DNA from: Phycisphaerales bacterium
GTDB lineage: Bacteria > Planctomycetota > Phycisphaerae > Phycisphaerales > SM1A02
Length of the DNA stretch: 40,019 nucleotides
Assembly (NCBI GenBank): GCA_022447205.1
Contig: JAKVBQ010000029.1
Span: 1 to 40,019, forward strand
Direction of reading: 5' to 3'
Shown here piece after piece: positions 9,901 through 16,944 of this stretch (within the stretch, counting starts at the first letter, position 1; every line of letters starts with the position of its first letter). A program made the translations under genes and the position numbers. The notes below the pieces were generated by a model. That model did no database searches and was not told the origin of the DNA. It worked only from the letters and a program-made list of their open reading frames with translations.

Positions 9901-11122
9901 CAACGACCAGGCCGTAGGCATTGCCGTCGACCGGTGCGTCCCAGATCCTGTTTCCCGTCGTCGCTTCGTATGCCGCCACCTGGTCCTCGCCCCCGGCAAT
10001 GAGCACGGGACCGGACTTGATCAGCTCGAGCGGGGTGGTCGACGATGCCGACCAGAGCAACGTCCCACTCGGACGGTCGAGCGCGGAGAGCGTCCGGTCG
10101 GAGAGCATCCAGGCGGTCTCGCCCTCGACGATCATCGCATTGCCACGCTGGTACGAGGCGATCTTCTCCCTCGATCCGCCATCACTGTCGGTGATCCATC
10201 CGGCCTTGTTGCCGGGACCGTGCAGGATGTCCTCCTCATCGGTGAGCAGGACGAAGCTCCCGCCACCACCGGAGAGCGCCCCACGTGGCGCACCATTCGC
10301 TCGATCAAGCACCAGAGGCGGAACCCGGCCCTGCGGAACGATGATCGATTCCTCGGAGAGGAGCAGGGGCCCCTCCATCGTCCATCCGGTGCCGAGGTCT
10401 CGTATGTAGTGTCGCTCCCCGGTGGACGCACCGGTGCGTGCATCCACGGCACAGATCATCGTCGGTTCCCAGGGCAGGAAACTCGCCGCGAAGTACGCGA
10501 CATCGTCCATCACGTGTACGCCGGTGCGGACCGGCCACGGTGAGATGAAGCGCGTGTTGTTGAGGATCCGTCTCGCGTCCTCGACCGCAGCCCTCTTCCA
10601 GAGAAGGCGTCCGTTGATCGCGTCGATCGCGTAGGCGTGACCGTCATCGGAGCCGAAGTACAGTCTGCCCTTGTGCCAGGTCGGTGCGATTCGAACCGGA
10701 CCGTCCGCTGTGAAACGCCACAGCTCGCGACCATCCACCGCATCGAGGCGACGGACGGTGTCATCGGTTGGTCCGGAGAGGAAGATGCCCTCGCCCAGTC
10801 GATCATGCACCGTGGTGACGTGGATGACGGGATCGTAATTGCGCATCGATTTCATGCCGGAGAGTGCGGCGTAGGCATCCCAACGAGCAGGGGACGGCCA
10901 CGCGCTTCGAACCGGCGTGTCGGAGCGCCAGGTCCATGCCGGTACGAGGGCGGCAGGGTCGATCACCCGATCGCCGGTCCCGCTTCTCCTGAGATCACCT
11001 CGATGCGTCGGCCAGTCGGAATCCTGCTGGGCAGCCTGGACCGCTGCGCCAAGGCACATGCCGAGCAACAGGGCAGCTCCTGTCGTGACGAGACTCCTGG
11101 ATGTCGAGGCGTTGGCATGCAT
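6986..11122 (-). CDS. secreted mosaic protein: PQQ-type beta-propeller, LamG-like, methyltransferase-like fold, second propeller
   Basis: First gene of the operon, about 1,378 residues. Numbering from the alternative upstream start (11146): signal peptide about 9-40; first PQQ/BamB-type propeller about 45-435 with repeats such as AVDGRELWRF and INGRLLWKR; a LamG/concanavalin-like jelly roll about 470-695; a fibronectin/purple-acid-phosphatase-N-like sheet about 715-785; a Rossmann segment resembling class I methyltransferases about 815-910 (IVIGAGDHDL, VLVIDENRT); a second propeller about 935-1370. The C-terminus has several cysteines (GHQCGNYAC, RPDCW, GCSCGSW). Similar propeller-methyltransferase mosaics are known in Planctomycetes but I know of no assigned function. 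The start at 11122 was preferred because GGAG lies 10 bases upstream, whereas the ATG at 11146 has none. Quinone binding or catalysis is not proven by the repeats. Confidence 0.88.
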   Translation of the reverse strand: MHANASTSRSLVTTGAALLLGMCLGAAVQAAQQDSDWPTHRGDLRRSGTGDRVIDPAALVPAWTWRSDTPVRSAWPSPARWDAYAALSGMKSMRNYDPVIHVTTVHDRLGEGIFLSGPTDDTVRRLDAVDGRELWRFTADGPVRIAPTWHKGRLYFGSDDGHAYAIDAINGRLLWKRAAVEDARRILNNTRFISPWPVRTGVHVMDDVAYFAASFLPWEPTMICAVDARTGASTGERHYIRDLGTGWTMEGPLLLSEESIIVPQGRVPPLVLDRANGAPRGALSGGGGSFVLLTDEEDILHGPGNKAGWITDSDGGSREKIASYQRGNAMIVEGETAWMLSDRTLSALDRPSGTLLWSASSTTPLELIKSGPVLIAGGEDQVAAYEATTGNRIWDAPVDGNAYGLVVAGDRLIVSTDEGAIHVFRVGTPAERNAASITPESTNLARPEQQVPVPEVVADGLVDRWVFREDLVDRVPISDDDPRLYPVIRNEVEGRPPGRFRAFNEYVDTPLGRFVEIDGGSNDLECTAPGSEPALPTEAFTLLAVVRIDEARNWGGLLCALQDNGTDETGWILGYRGLRPGLGLRGSAPDESMSWILDSEPVVPGSWHVIAARYDGNEASVLVDGKVVARSTVEQGPVIMPDRFWYGLGSYHDDDEYFVTSGSLAELRVHDRPLTDAEIRTITDQWAPLLALPPIEPDTSEEAGREPTAGPILAFETPGVVRMTWRTEAPTATRAVWTLGEDEVGRFVDGTPTREHEVLVDGLRRNRIHEVRVGLGDEPEAYSRPYPLDTSFDYTRHPVAPGVEHDVALGALLRSGIDRGLAIVIGAGDHDLPLTLARNSRCNVLVIDENRTRVEGLRKRLLDEGCHGERISALVVEDLTETRLPPQCANLVVVGDGRRVEADVLHALLTPEHGVAYDGRTLVRAPSMPGTGVWTHMYGTPDNSGYGGETLGGITDNQRLALQWIGRPGPRYQSDRGNRKPSPLAAGGRLYMQGLNRIICVDDHNGTILWSKELPEMQRFNIPRDTSNWCADATRVFVAGPRLLVIDGATGEIVRKQAVPELTSRRADHEWGYVARTDDALVGSAVRTGSSHTGWWGAEHWYDGRDNFSILKVCSDALFVTEPDSGSLRWEYQPDGVILNPSITTSDGNVVFLEAGDPGLVEAESRKIEDDRIWKDLELVALDEVSGEVLWRREASPMPGNIAVYTAVSDGILYLQTSSDGAFALYAFDLNDGRSLWRRRFDWEVDHHGKHLSRLAIAEGVLYLRPYVLDARTGEVMRTAFPEGHQCGNYACTSDSIFLRAGDLTMWSPREDAVSRWQRVRPDCWISTVPANGMVLSPEGGGGCSCGSWIESSMAFRPELRGRPGEALRPRAAEEPSR

Positions 11123-11290
11123 CTGGGTCGTGCTCCATCGATCCATAGAATATCCGGTTCTGCACCTCGGGCGGTCGTCCGTTCCGGGAGGCGGTCACAT
11201 TCATCACGATCGGGATCCGGCGGATCCGACCGGGTCGTTCAAGGCGAATGCCCAGGTCGGCCACGACGTGGCTTCGTGTAGGATGGCCTC

Positions 11291-12079
11291 ATGAGCAATC
11301 GGCTTGCCACAGCATTCGAACGGGCGAAACAGGACGGACGGACGGCACTCATGCCGTACATCACCGCCGGTGACCCGCCCGAACCCGAGCTGTCCCGCCT
11401 GATCGTCGCGATCGCGGAAGCCGGTGCGGACGTCATCGAGATCGGTCTTCCGTTCTCAGACCCGATCGCCGACGGGCCCGTGATCGCCTCGGCCATGTAT
11501 CGCGCGCTGGGACATGGCATGACGCCCGCCACCGTCTTCGAAGAAGTCGCGCGCGCACGGTCATCGACCGATGTCGCGCTGGTCGGCATGGTCTCCGACT
11601 CGATCGTCGCGCACCGTGATCGAAGTGCCTTCGTCGCCGAAGCCGCCAGGGCCGGCTTCGACGGCCTCATCGTCCCGGATGCCGACACCTCCGACCTCGA
11701 GGATCTGGAAGCGGCATGCCGGGCCCACGGGCTCACGCTGACCCTCCTCATCGCCCCGACGAGCACCCCCGAACGCCAGGAGGAGATCGTCAGCCACGCC
11801 AGTGGCTTCGTCTACCTGCTGGCGCGTGCCGGTGTCACCGGTGAACGTTCCGATGCCCCGGAGATCGCGGCTCGCGTGGAGGCGCTCCGTGCCTGCACCG
11901 AACTCCCGATCTGCGCCGGTTTTGGGATCTCCTCCGCCGAACACGTGGCTTCGGTCGGTCGCTGCGCCGATGGGGCGATCGTCGGATCAGCCCTCGTCAG
12001 GCACCTGCATGACGTTCACGAGTCCGGTGGCGATGTCGAAGCGGCCGCCCGCACGTTCGTCGCCGGCCTGAGCGGCTGA
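11291..12079 (+). CDS. trpA: tryptophan synthase alpha subunit
   Basis: TrpA (262 residues, normal length) cleaves indole-3-glycerol phosphate to indole and glyceraldehyde-3-phosphate; indole is channelled to TrpB in the cytoplasmic alpha2-beta2 complex. The TIM-barrel signature is clear: E50 in ADVIEIGLPFSDP and D61 in IADGP match the catalytic pair (Glu49 and Asp60 in Salmonella). The later phosphate-binding segments GFGISS and GAIVGSA are intact. No trpB, trpC or trpF lies in this window, so trpA is apparently detached from the rest of the pathway genes. It converges on lexA, with only 12 bases between the stops. Confidence 0.96.
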   Translation: MSNRLATAFERAKQDGRTALMPYITAGDPPEPELSRLIVAIAEAGADVIEIGLPFSDPIADGPVIASAMYRALGHGMTPATVFEEVARARSSTDVALVGMVSDSIVAHRDRSAFVAEAARAGFDGLIVPDADTSDLEDLEAACRAHGLTLTLLIAPTSTPERQEEIVSHASGFVYLLARAGVTGERSDAPEIAARVEALRACTELPICAGFGISSAEHVASVGRCADGAIVGSALVRHLHDVHESGGDVEAAARTFVAGLSG

Positions 12080-12091
12080 TTCCAGCGCCGC

Positions 12092-12712
12092 TCAATACCG
12101 CCGCAGGACACCGATCACGACACCCTGGATCTGGCAGTCATCCACGATGATCGGATCGAATGATTCATTGGCGGGCTGAAGTCGTATCCGGCCGTCCGAT
12201 TCCTTGTAGAAGGTCTTCAGCGTGGTCTCGCCTTCGGGAAGCAGGGCGACGACTCGCTCACCGTTTCTCGCGGTCTGTCGCCGCTCGACGATGACGTAGT
12301 CACCACTGCAGATGCCCTCATCGACCATTGAATCCCCCTCGACCTGCAGCGCGAACGTCGCGCCCTGGCTGCCGGTTCGAGGACCGAAGAATTCCTCGAG
12401 ACTCAATGATTCGTCATCCTGAAGGCGTTCGATCGGATACCCGGCGGCAATGCGGCCCATCAACGGGAACGTGATCCCGTCATGCATGTCGGATGGCAGC
12501 GCGAAACCGTCAGGAATCGACAAAGAGCGTGCCTTGTGCTTGCTGCTGGTCAAGGCACCTTTCTTTTCGAGCGCCTTGATGTGTTCGTGCACCGTGACCC
12601 TGCTGACGCCGAGCTCTTGTGCGATTTCCTGCATGGTCGGCGAATAGCCGTCCCTCATGATCGCGTCTCGAATCAGTGTGAAGATCTCGGTCTGCTTGGG
12701 TGTGAGCGTCAC
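12092..12712 (-). CDS. lexA: SOS response repressor LexA
   Basis: LexA represses DNA-damage genes and inactivates itself by autocleavage when stimulated by RecA filaments. The 206-residue reading has the N-terminal winged helix (LTPKQTEIFTLI; GYSPTMQEIAQELGVSR), the Ala-Gly cleavage site (A90-G91 in GRIAAGYP), the catalytic serine (S128 in GDSM) and lysine (K166 in TTLK). I chose a GTG start at 12712 because GAGAGGA lies eight bases upstream and the protein then begins at the normal LexA position; an in-frame ATG at 12739 is the alternative. No canonical E. coli or Bacillus LexA operator is visible just upstream, but the planctomycete box may differ. Confidence 0.95.
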   Translation of the reverse strand: MTLTPKQTEIFTLIRDAIMRDGYSPTMQEIAQELGVSRVTVHEHIKALEKKGALTSSKHKARSLSIPDGFALPSDMHDGITFPLMGRIAAGYPIERLQDDESLSLEEFFGPRTGSQGATFALQVEGDSMVDEGICSGDYVIVERRQTARNGERVVALLPEGETTLKTFYKESDGRIRLQPANESFDPIIVDDCQIQGVVIGVLRRY

Positions 12713-13613
12713 GTGTGGTCCTCTCGGCAGGAGCGCCATGGGTGTGGAACAGGCCGACATCGGTGCTGGCGGCCAGTCGGCCTCCATGCATGCAGCCTGG
12801 TGCGTCGTTGATCGGGGCAAGCGAGTCGAGCAGAAGACGAAGGGATGTGCCCTGTGCGGCGAATCGCCGGACGGCTCCGGACAACGTCTCGAGGAAGGAT
12901 GAACGTTCTCGTGCCTCCTCCGATCGGGGCCTGCCGCCTGCCGCGAGCTGGAGCGAGCTCGCGGCGGCGGAAGCCGCCGATGGAAGTCGACCAGCACGAC
13001 GTGCCTTTTCGGCATCGCCTGGACATGCACTGGTCCGGGTCACCTGGTCGGGACGAGGTGACCCGTTGGAGAGCGGGGAGATCGGGAGTTCAAAGCGGGT
13101 GATGCCGAGCAATCGATCGAGGAATGTCGACGGCCGAGCGGTCAAGGTCGGTGAAGAAGGCGTCGCGTCTTCACTCCCAGTCGACTCAGCCATGTCGGTG
13201 GCGTTGCCGACACGATGAATGACCGTCAGGTCGGTTCCTGAGGCGAGGTATTCGGTCCGATGGGAGCCACCGGGACCGAGCGCGACGAGCGGATTGATCT
13301 CACTCGGCAATCTGCCATGGATGCGAGCCGTGGGATCGACGAGTCCTGGCGAATGCAGGGCGCGCAGGAACTCCTTCAGTCGGAATCGGCGGGGGAGGGC
13401 TGCACCTTCACCGGAGGATTCGGTACGTGCGGAGGCTGTCTTCTGGGTGCTGGCTGTCGTTCGCATCTTGGGAGCGTCTTCTTCCTGTTCGAACTCAGGT
13501 GGGCCTCCGCCGGCAGCCTGAACTCGATGGTGAACCGTGCTTCTTGTCTGCATGCTCCGCATGGCACTGATCAGACGGTCGCACCACGACCATCTGACCA
13601 TGATGTTCGGCAT
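12510..13613 (-). CDS. doubtful hypothetical ORF upstream of lexA
   Basis: The stretch 12713-13762 holds no recognised gene. The best candidate is this minus-strand frame, which starts at 13613 with GAGGA about 12 bases upstream and would encode an Ala/Ser/Pro-rich protein without recognisable domains. Two things speak against it. It stays open 200 bases into lexA in another frame. In a 40-codon sample (about 13081-13200) G+C is near 70% at third positions and near 60% at second positions, unlike the neighbouring genes. A blend of a real short gene with a lost stop, a decayed gene, or noncoding DNA with chance open frames all remain possible. The LexA neighbourhood would fit an SOS accessory gene, but nothing in the residues supports this. 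Confidence 0.3.
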   Translation of the reverse strand: MPNIMVRWSWCDRLISAMRSMQTRSTVHHRVQAAGGGPPEFEQEEDAPKMRTTASTQKTASARTESSGEGAALPRRFRLKEFLRALHSPGLVDPTARIHGRLPSEINPLVALGPGGSHRTEYLASGTDLTVIHRVGNATDMAESTGSEDATPSSPTLTARPSTFLDRLLGITRFELPISPLSNGSPRPDQVTRTSACPGDAEKARRAGRLPSAASAAASSLQLAAGGRPRSEEARERSSFLETLSGAVRRFAAQGTSLRLLLDSLAPINDAPGCMHGGRLAASTDVGLFHTHGAPAERTTRDAHTQADRDLHTDSRRDHEGRLFADHAGNRTRARRQQGHGARTHQGARKERCLDQQQAQGTLFVDS

Positions 13614-13762
13614 ATGTCAGGGCATTCCTCGACAATTTGTTAGGGACTTGTTCAGGTGTCACCCCGGAGTCACCTCTAATACCCTTATGAGAAGAGACTT
13701 AGAGTCCATCACCCTTTCTGGTACAGCCCATCCCTTGCCCGGCTTTCCTGTACGCTCCGCTC

Positions 13763-15007
13763 ATGACCCATCACGATTCGAGCACCGCCACACCACCAGC
13801 CCCCCTCATCGACGCGCCAGAGCGACTCTGGGGGCTTGATCCGGAGCTGACCTTCCTCAATCACGGGTCCTTCGGAGCGGTTCCGCTTGCCGTCCTCGAG
13901 GCTCAGAGTGAATGGCGACGCAAGCTCGAACGAGACCCGATCGAGATGATCGCACGACGCATGTCGGAACTCCTGGAACCTCCACGATGGTCCGCGGCCG
14001 AACTGATCGGCTGCGCACCTGAAGCGGTCGGTTTCACCGCCAATGCAACCGGTGCCATCAACGCCGTGGTCCGTTCCATGCAGTTCAAGCCGGGCGATCG
14101 ACTCGTCGCGCCGAACCACGTCTACAACGCGATCCGGCAGACCCTTCGCTGGGTCGCGGAACGTGATGGAGCGGAATACGTCGAGATCGAACTGCCACTT
14201 CCCGTTGCCAACGCCGATGAACTTGCGGACACGTTCGTCGATGCCCTCCCGGATCGTACGCGACTGTGTGTCATCGACGAGATCAGTTCCCCCACGGCGA
14301 TTCGATTCCCCATCCACCGGATCATCAAGGCATGTCGGGAACTTGGTGCGGAAGTCATCGTCGATGGCGCCCATGCCCCCGGCATGATCGACGTCGACGT
14401 CACGAGCCAGGAGGCGCTGGGCGCCCTGGCCTGGACGGGCAACTTCCACAAGTGGTGCTTCGTTCCCAAGGGCTGTGCCGTGCTCCACGTGCATCGTGAC
14501 CACCGGAACTCGATCCACCCATCGACGATCAGCCACTTCCTCGGGGAAGGATTCCAGCGGGAGTTCGAATGGCAGGGAACGATCGACTTCACGCCCTGGC
14601 TCACCGTTCCTTCCGCTCTTGCCTACATCGAGGAGACCTTCGGCTGGGACCGACTTCGGACACACAACCACGACCTTGCCACGTGGGCCCATGCCCACCT
14701 CTGCGAACGCTGGGGGGCAGCGCCCCTCACGCCACTCGATGGCTCCTTGCTCGGCTCGATGGCTTCGGTGGTCGCACCGCCCGATCTCAAGTCCAGGCTC
14801 GACTCGACCGAACACCTGCAACACGTGCTCTACGACCAGTTCAGGATCGAGACTCCGGTGCACGAGTGGGGCGACGACTGGCTGATCCGGGTCAGTGCAC
14901 AGGCCTACAACCGACCTGAGCAGTACGGGCAGCTCGCGGATGCGGTCCTCGAACTGGCCCGAAAGGGGCCTTCGATCCCGACGAGGCGACGAGTCAATCC
15001 GATCTAG
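13763..15007 (+). CDS. PLP-dependent aminotransferase class V (isopenicillin-N-epimerase/cysteine desulfurase-like)
   Basis: A 414-residue fold-type I PLP enzyme. The Schiff-base lysine is K230 in GNFHKWCFVPKG, and the pyridine-nitrogen aspartate is D201 in VIVDGAHAPG with H204 close by. The N-terminal FLNHGSFGAVP block is the hallmark of the subgroup annotated as isopenicillin N epimerase-like, whose members outside antibiotic clusters have mostly unknown amino-acid substrates. Nothing nearby suggests beta-lactam synthesis. The short AT-richer gap before it (about 13614-13762) should hold its promoter, but I see no strong Shine-Dalgarno before the ATG. Its end overlaps the converging downstream gene by 14 bases. 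Confidence 0.88.
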   Translation: MTHHDSSTATPPAPLIDAPERLWGLDPELTFLNHGSFGAVPLAVLEAQSEWRRKLERDPIEMIARRMSELLEPPRWSAAELIGCAPEAVGFTANATGAINAVVRSMQFKPGDRLVAPNHVYNAIRQTLRWVAERDGAEYVEIELPLPVANADELADTFVDALPDRTRLCVIDEISSPTAIRFPIHRIIKACRELGAEVIVDGAHAPGMIDVDVTSQEALGALAWTGNFHKWCFVPKGCAVLHVHRDHRNSIHPSTISHFLGEGFQREFEWQGTIDFTPWLTVPSALAYIEETFGWDRLRTHNHDLATWAHAHLCERWGAAPLTPLDGSLLGSMASVVAPPDLKSRLDSTEHLQHVLYDQFRIETPVHEWGDDWLIRVSAQAYNRPEQYGQLADAVLELARKGPSIPTRRRVNPI

Positions 15008-15997
15008 GCGCACCGGGTTCACGGAGCTCGCGAAGAAGCTCGTCGAGTCCGCTGGACTGCCGGTTCAGTCGGGACTGCTCCCGCTTGAAGGGGACGTAGT
15101 CGTCGTTGTACCACGACCACCAGCCACGCATGTCCCATCCGAGGAACCCGGTCGAACGACCCCAGTCCCTGGTCGAGAGGCTCACGAGCGACTCATGCAC
15201 GTCGTGCCGGTAGTTCGTCGCGATTCCGTCACCGATCTCGAGCACCGTGCCGGACCCGACCACGCCGACGACCGGCTTCTGGATGACGCCACCACGACCG
15301 ACGACGGGAACGATGTTCTGCACGTAGGAGATCTGGGTGCCGGAGGCGATGAACGACCGGTCCGTGCCTTCGACGTATGCGTCACCTGGTTGAAGATCAG
15401 CAGGGGAATCGCCTCGAAGACGTCCAGGGCGTTCGCCAGCATCGCGGCATTGGAAACCACGGCATGACGGGTGTCACGGAGCTCTTGATCGAGGATGACA
15501 AGCACCGAGTGGCATGCGGGCCTCGTCATGCGCAGGGTCGCCTCATAGCGAAGCGCACTCGACCCTCCGTGGATCGCGATCCATGCAAGGGCGGCCTGTC
15601 CTGCATCGCCCTGTGCCGCGAAATGATCCAGCATCGTGACCAGCACATCGTCATCCTCGCCCTGGAGCACCTCGAACATCGGCTGGAAGGCGGCATGGTC
15701 GGTGATGAGACGAATCTTCGCGAGGCCCTCGGCACGAAGTTGATTCCGCCCCCTGAGCCCGAAATGGCGACCCCTCAGTTCCTCGATCTCCCCACGCCAT
15801 CGATGTGAACGCTCTCGATCACCCGCAGCGCCCGAGGAAGGGACGCCTTGCTGCGATGCCATGTTCGGCACCGCGCCGGTCTCACCCAGGGGCTTCGGCA
15901 CATGGTTTCTCCTCGTTCCATCATCCTGGCTGAACGATGACGTGGAGACAACGAGTGCGAGGATCCCTGCCTGGATGATGTTGTGGAGGAGAGTCAT
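14994..15997 (-). pseudogene. secreted HEAT-repeat-like protein gene interrupted by a frameshift
   Basis: From the ATG at 15997 (AGGTGA just upstream; TATAGT -10-like element near 16017-16022) the frame encodes a signal peptide (MTLLHNIIQAGILALVV…) and helical repeat-like sequence up to …AIPLLIFNQVT. Near position 15385 coding quality switches to the -1 frame, which continues …GDAYVEGTDRSF, then TQISYV and VVGSGTVLEIGDG, to a stop at 14994. The original frame instead becomes an Arg/Ser-rich shadow ending at 15182. One missing base in the GG run at about 15385 would rejoin both halves into a ~333-residue protein. A sequencing or assembly error, a recent pseudogene, or recoding are all possible; I see no classical slippery heptamer. 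The second half resembles C-terminal regions of planctomycete HEAT-repeat exported proteins. Confidence 0.72.
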
Positions 15998-16093
15998 GTG
16001 ATCACCTGGATCCACTATAGGCGCCTCCGGCAACCGCCTTCCAGCAGGAGATGGAGATCACCGTGGGCGGATGGCGCAGCGTGAGGAGATGAC

Positions 16094-16900
16094 TCAGTCG
16101 GCGACCGCGATCGGCACCACCGTCAGCCCCTGGAAGGCACCCTCGAGCTTGCGCCGCTCGGCGGCGGCCCATGAGCGATCCGGATAGCTTCCGAGCTGGA
16201 CCAGGTGAAGACGGCGATCATCTCGCTGGACCGAGACGATCCGTGCCTGTGGCATACCGACCCGTGCCGCCACCTCGGACACCTTGCCCGCGTGTTCCAT
16301 GGCGTTGTCCCATTCGCGGAACGCACCCGCCTGGATCGCGAAACCGGTCACGTCGATCTCCTGCTTCGAACGTGCGCGCTGCGTCACGTTCGAGGTGTTG
16401 CCGGCCGCATCGAATCGCTTCCTGGCTTCGGTGAGCAGGCCGGCGTCCCTGTAGGCATGGCCGGCATCCAGTCTCGCCCTCGACACATCGTCACCGGTCA
16501 GGAGTTCACTCGCCCGATCGAAGCATCGTGCCGCCTCGAGAGGTTGTCCGACCGAAAGCAACACCGTGCCAAGGGTGGCGTTCGCATTGCCGGCAACGGC
16601 ACGGTCCGGCGAAGTCACGGCGCGCTCGAGCATGTCCCGCGCGGTGTCCCGGTCACCAAGACGTGCCGCCGAGAGTCCGGCGATGTAGGCGGCCTCGAGC
16701 CGATCCCGGGAGGACCCCGTGTAGCGCGAGGACATCGCCTGGTCCATCGCGACCTGATACCTGCCGAGGCGGTAGTTTCGACAGGCCTCGTCGAGCGTGG
16801 AACTCCGTTGCGAGCCGCACCCCTGGAGGCCGCTGGTGACGAGGGCCAGGATGACGAGCACGAAGTTGATCCCGATCCGGCATGTACACAGCTGTCTCAT
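16094..16900 (-). CDS. TPR- and SPOR-domain lipoprotein
   Basis: A 268-residue envelope protein. The N-terminal hydrophobic segment ends in LQGC (Cys28), a plausible lipobox. Residues about 34-165 form TPR-like helical pairs (YIAGLSAARLGDRDTARDML; ATLGTVLLSVGQPLEAARCF). Residues about 185-262 match a SPOR domain (FAIQAGAFREWDNAMEHAGK; HLVQLGSYPDRSWAAAER), which in other bacteria binds denuded peptidoglycan glycan at division sites. The likely role is septal or cell-wall maintenance, although peptidoglycan is atypical in planctomycetes. It is transcribed divergently from the acyl-CoA synthetase-like gene with a 44-base gap, so the promoters must be compact or overlapping. Confidence 0.85.
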   Translation of the reverse strand: MRQLCTCRIGINFVLVILALVTSGLQGCGSQRSSTLDEACRNYRLGRYQVAMDQAMSSRYTGSSRDRLEAAYIAGLSAARLGDRDTARDMLERAVTSPDRAVAGNANATLGTVLLSVGQPLEAARCFDRASELLTGDDVSRARLDAGHAYRDAGLLTEARKRFDAAGNTSNVTQRARSKQEIDVTGFAIQAGAFREWDNAMEHAGKVSEVAARVGMPQARIVSVQRDDRRLHLVQLGSYPDRSWAAAERRKLEGAFQGLTVVPIAVAD

Positions 16901-16944
16901 GGGTGAGTATTCTACCGGATGTCCTCGAACAACGGAGAGACCAG

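Noticed and set aside
12713-12800. A LexA operator upstream of lexA
   Set aside because: No match to the E. coli or Bacillus consensus was found, and the planctomycete motif is not known to me, so I list none.
13763-15007. Beta-lactam biosynthesis suggested by the isopenicillin-N-epimerase-like enzyme
   Set aside because: No other biosynthetic gene is nearby; the name covers a broad family of class V aminotransferases.
13709-15022. A 437-codon minus-strand frame opposite the aminotransferase
   Set aside because: The plus-strand protein has the PLP lysine and aspartate in context; the minus frame has no recognisable features.
15370-15400. Programmed -1 ribosomal frameshifting in the HEAT-like gene
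   Set aside because: No X-XXY-YYZ slippery heptamer is seen at the frame switch, so an indel or sequence error is more likely.
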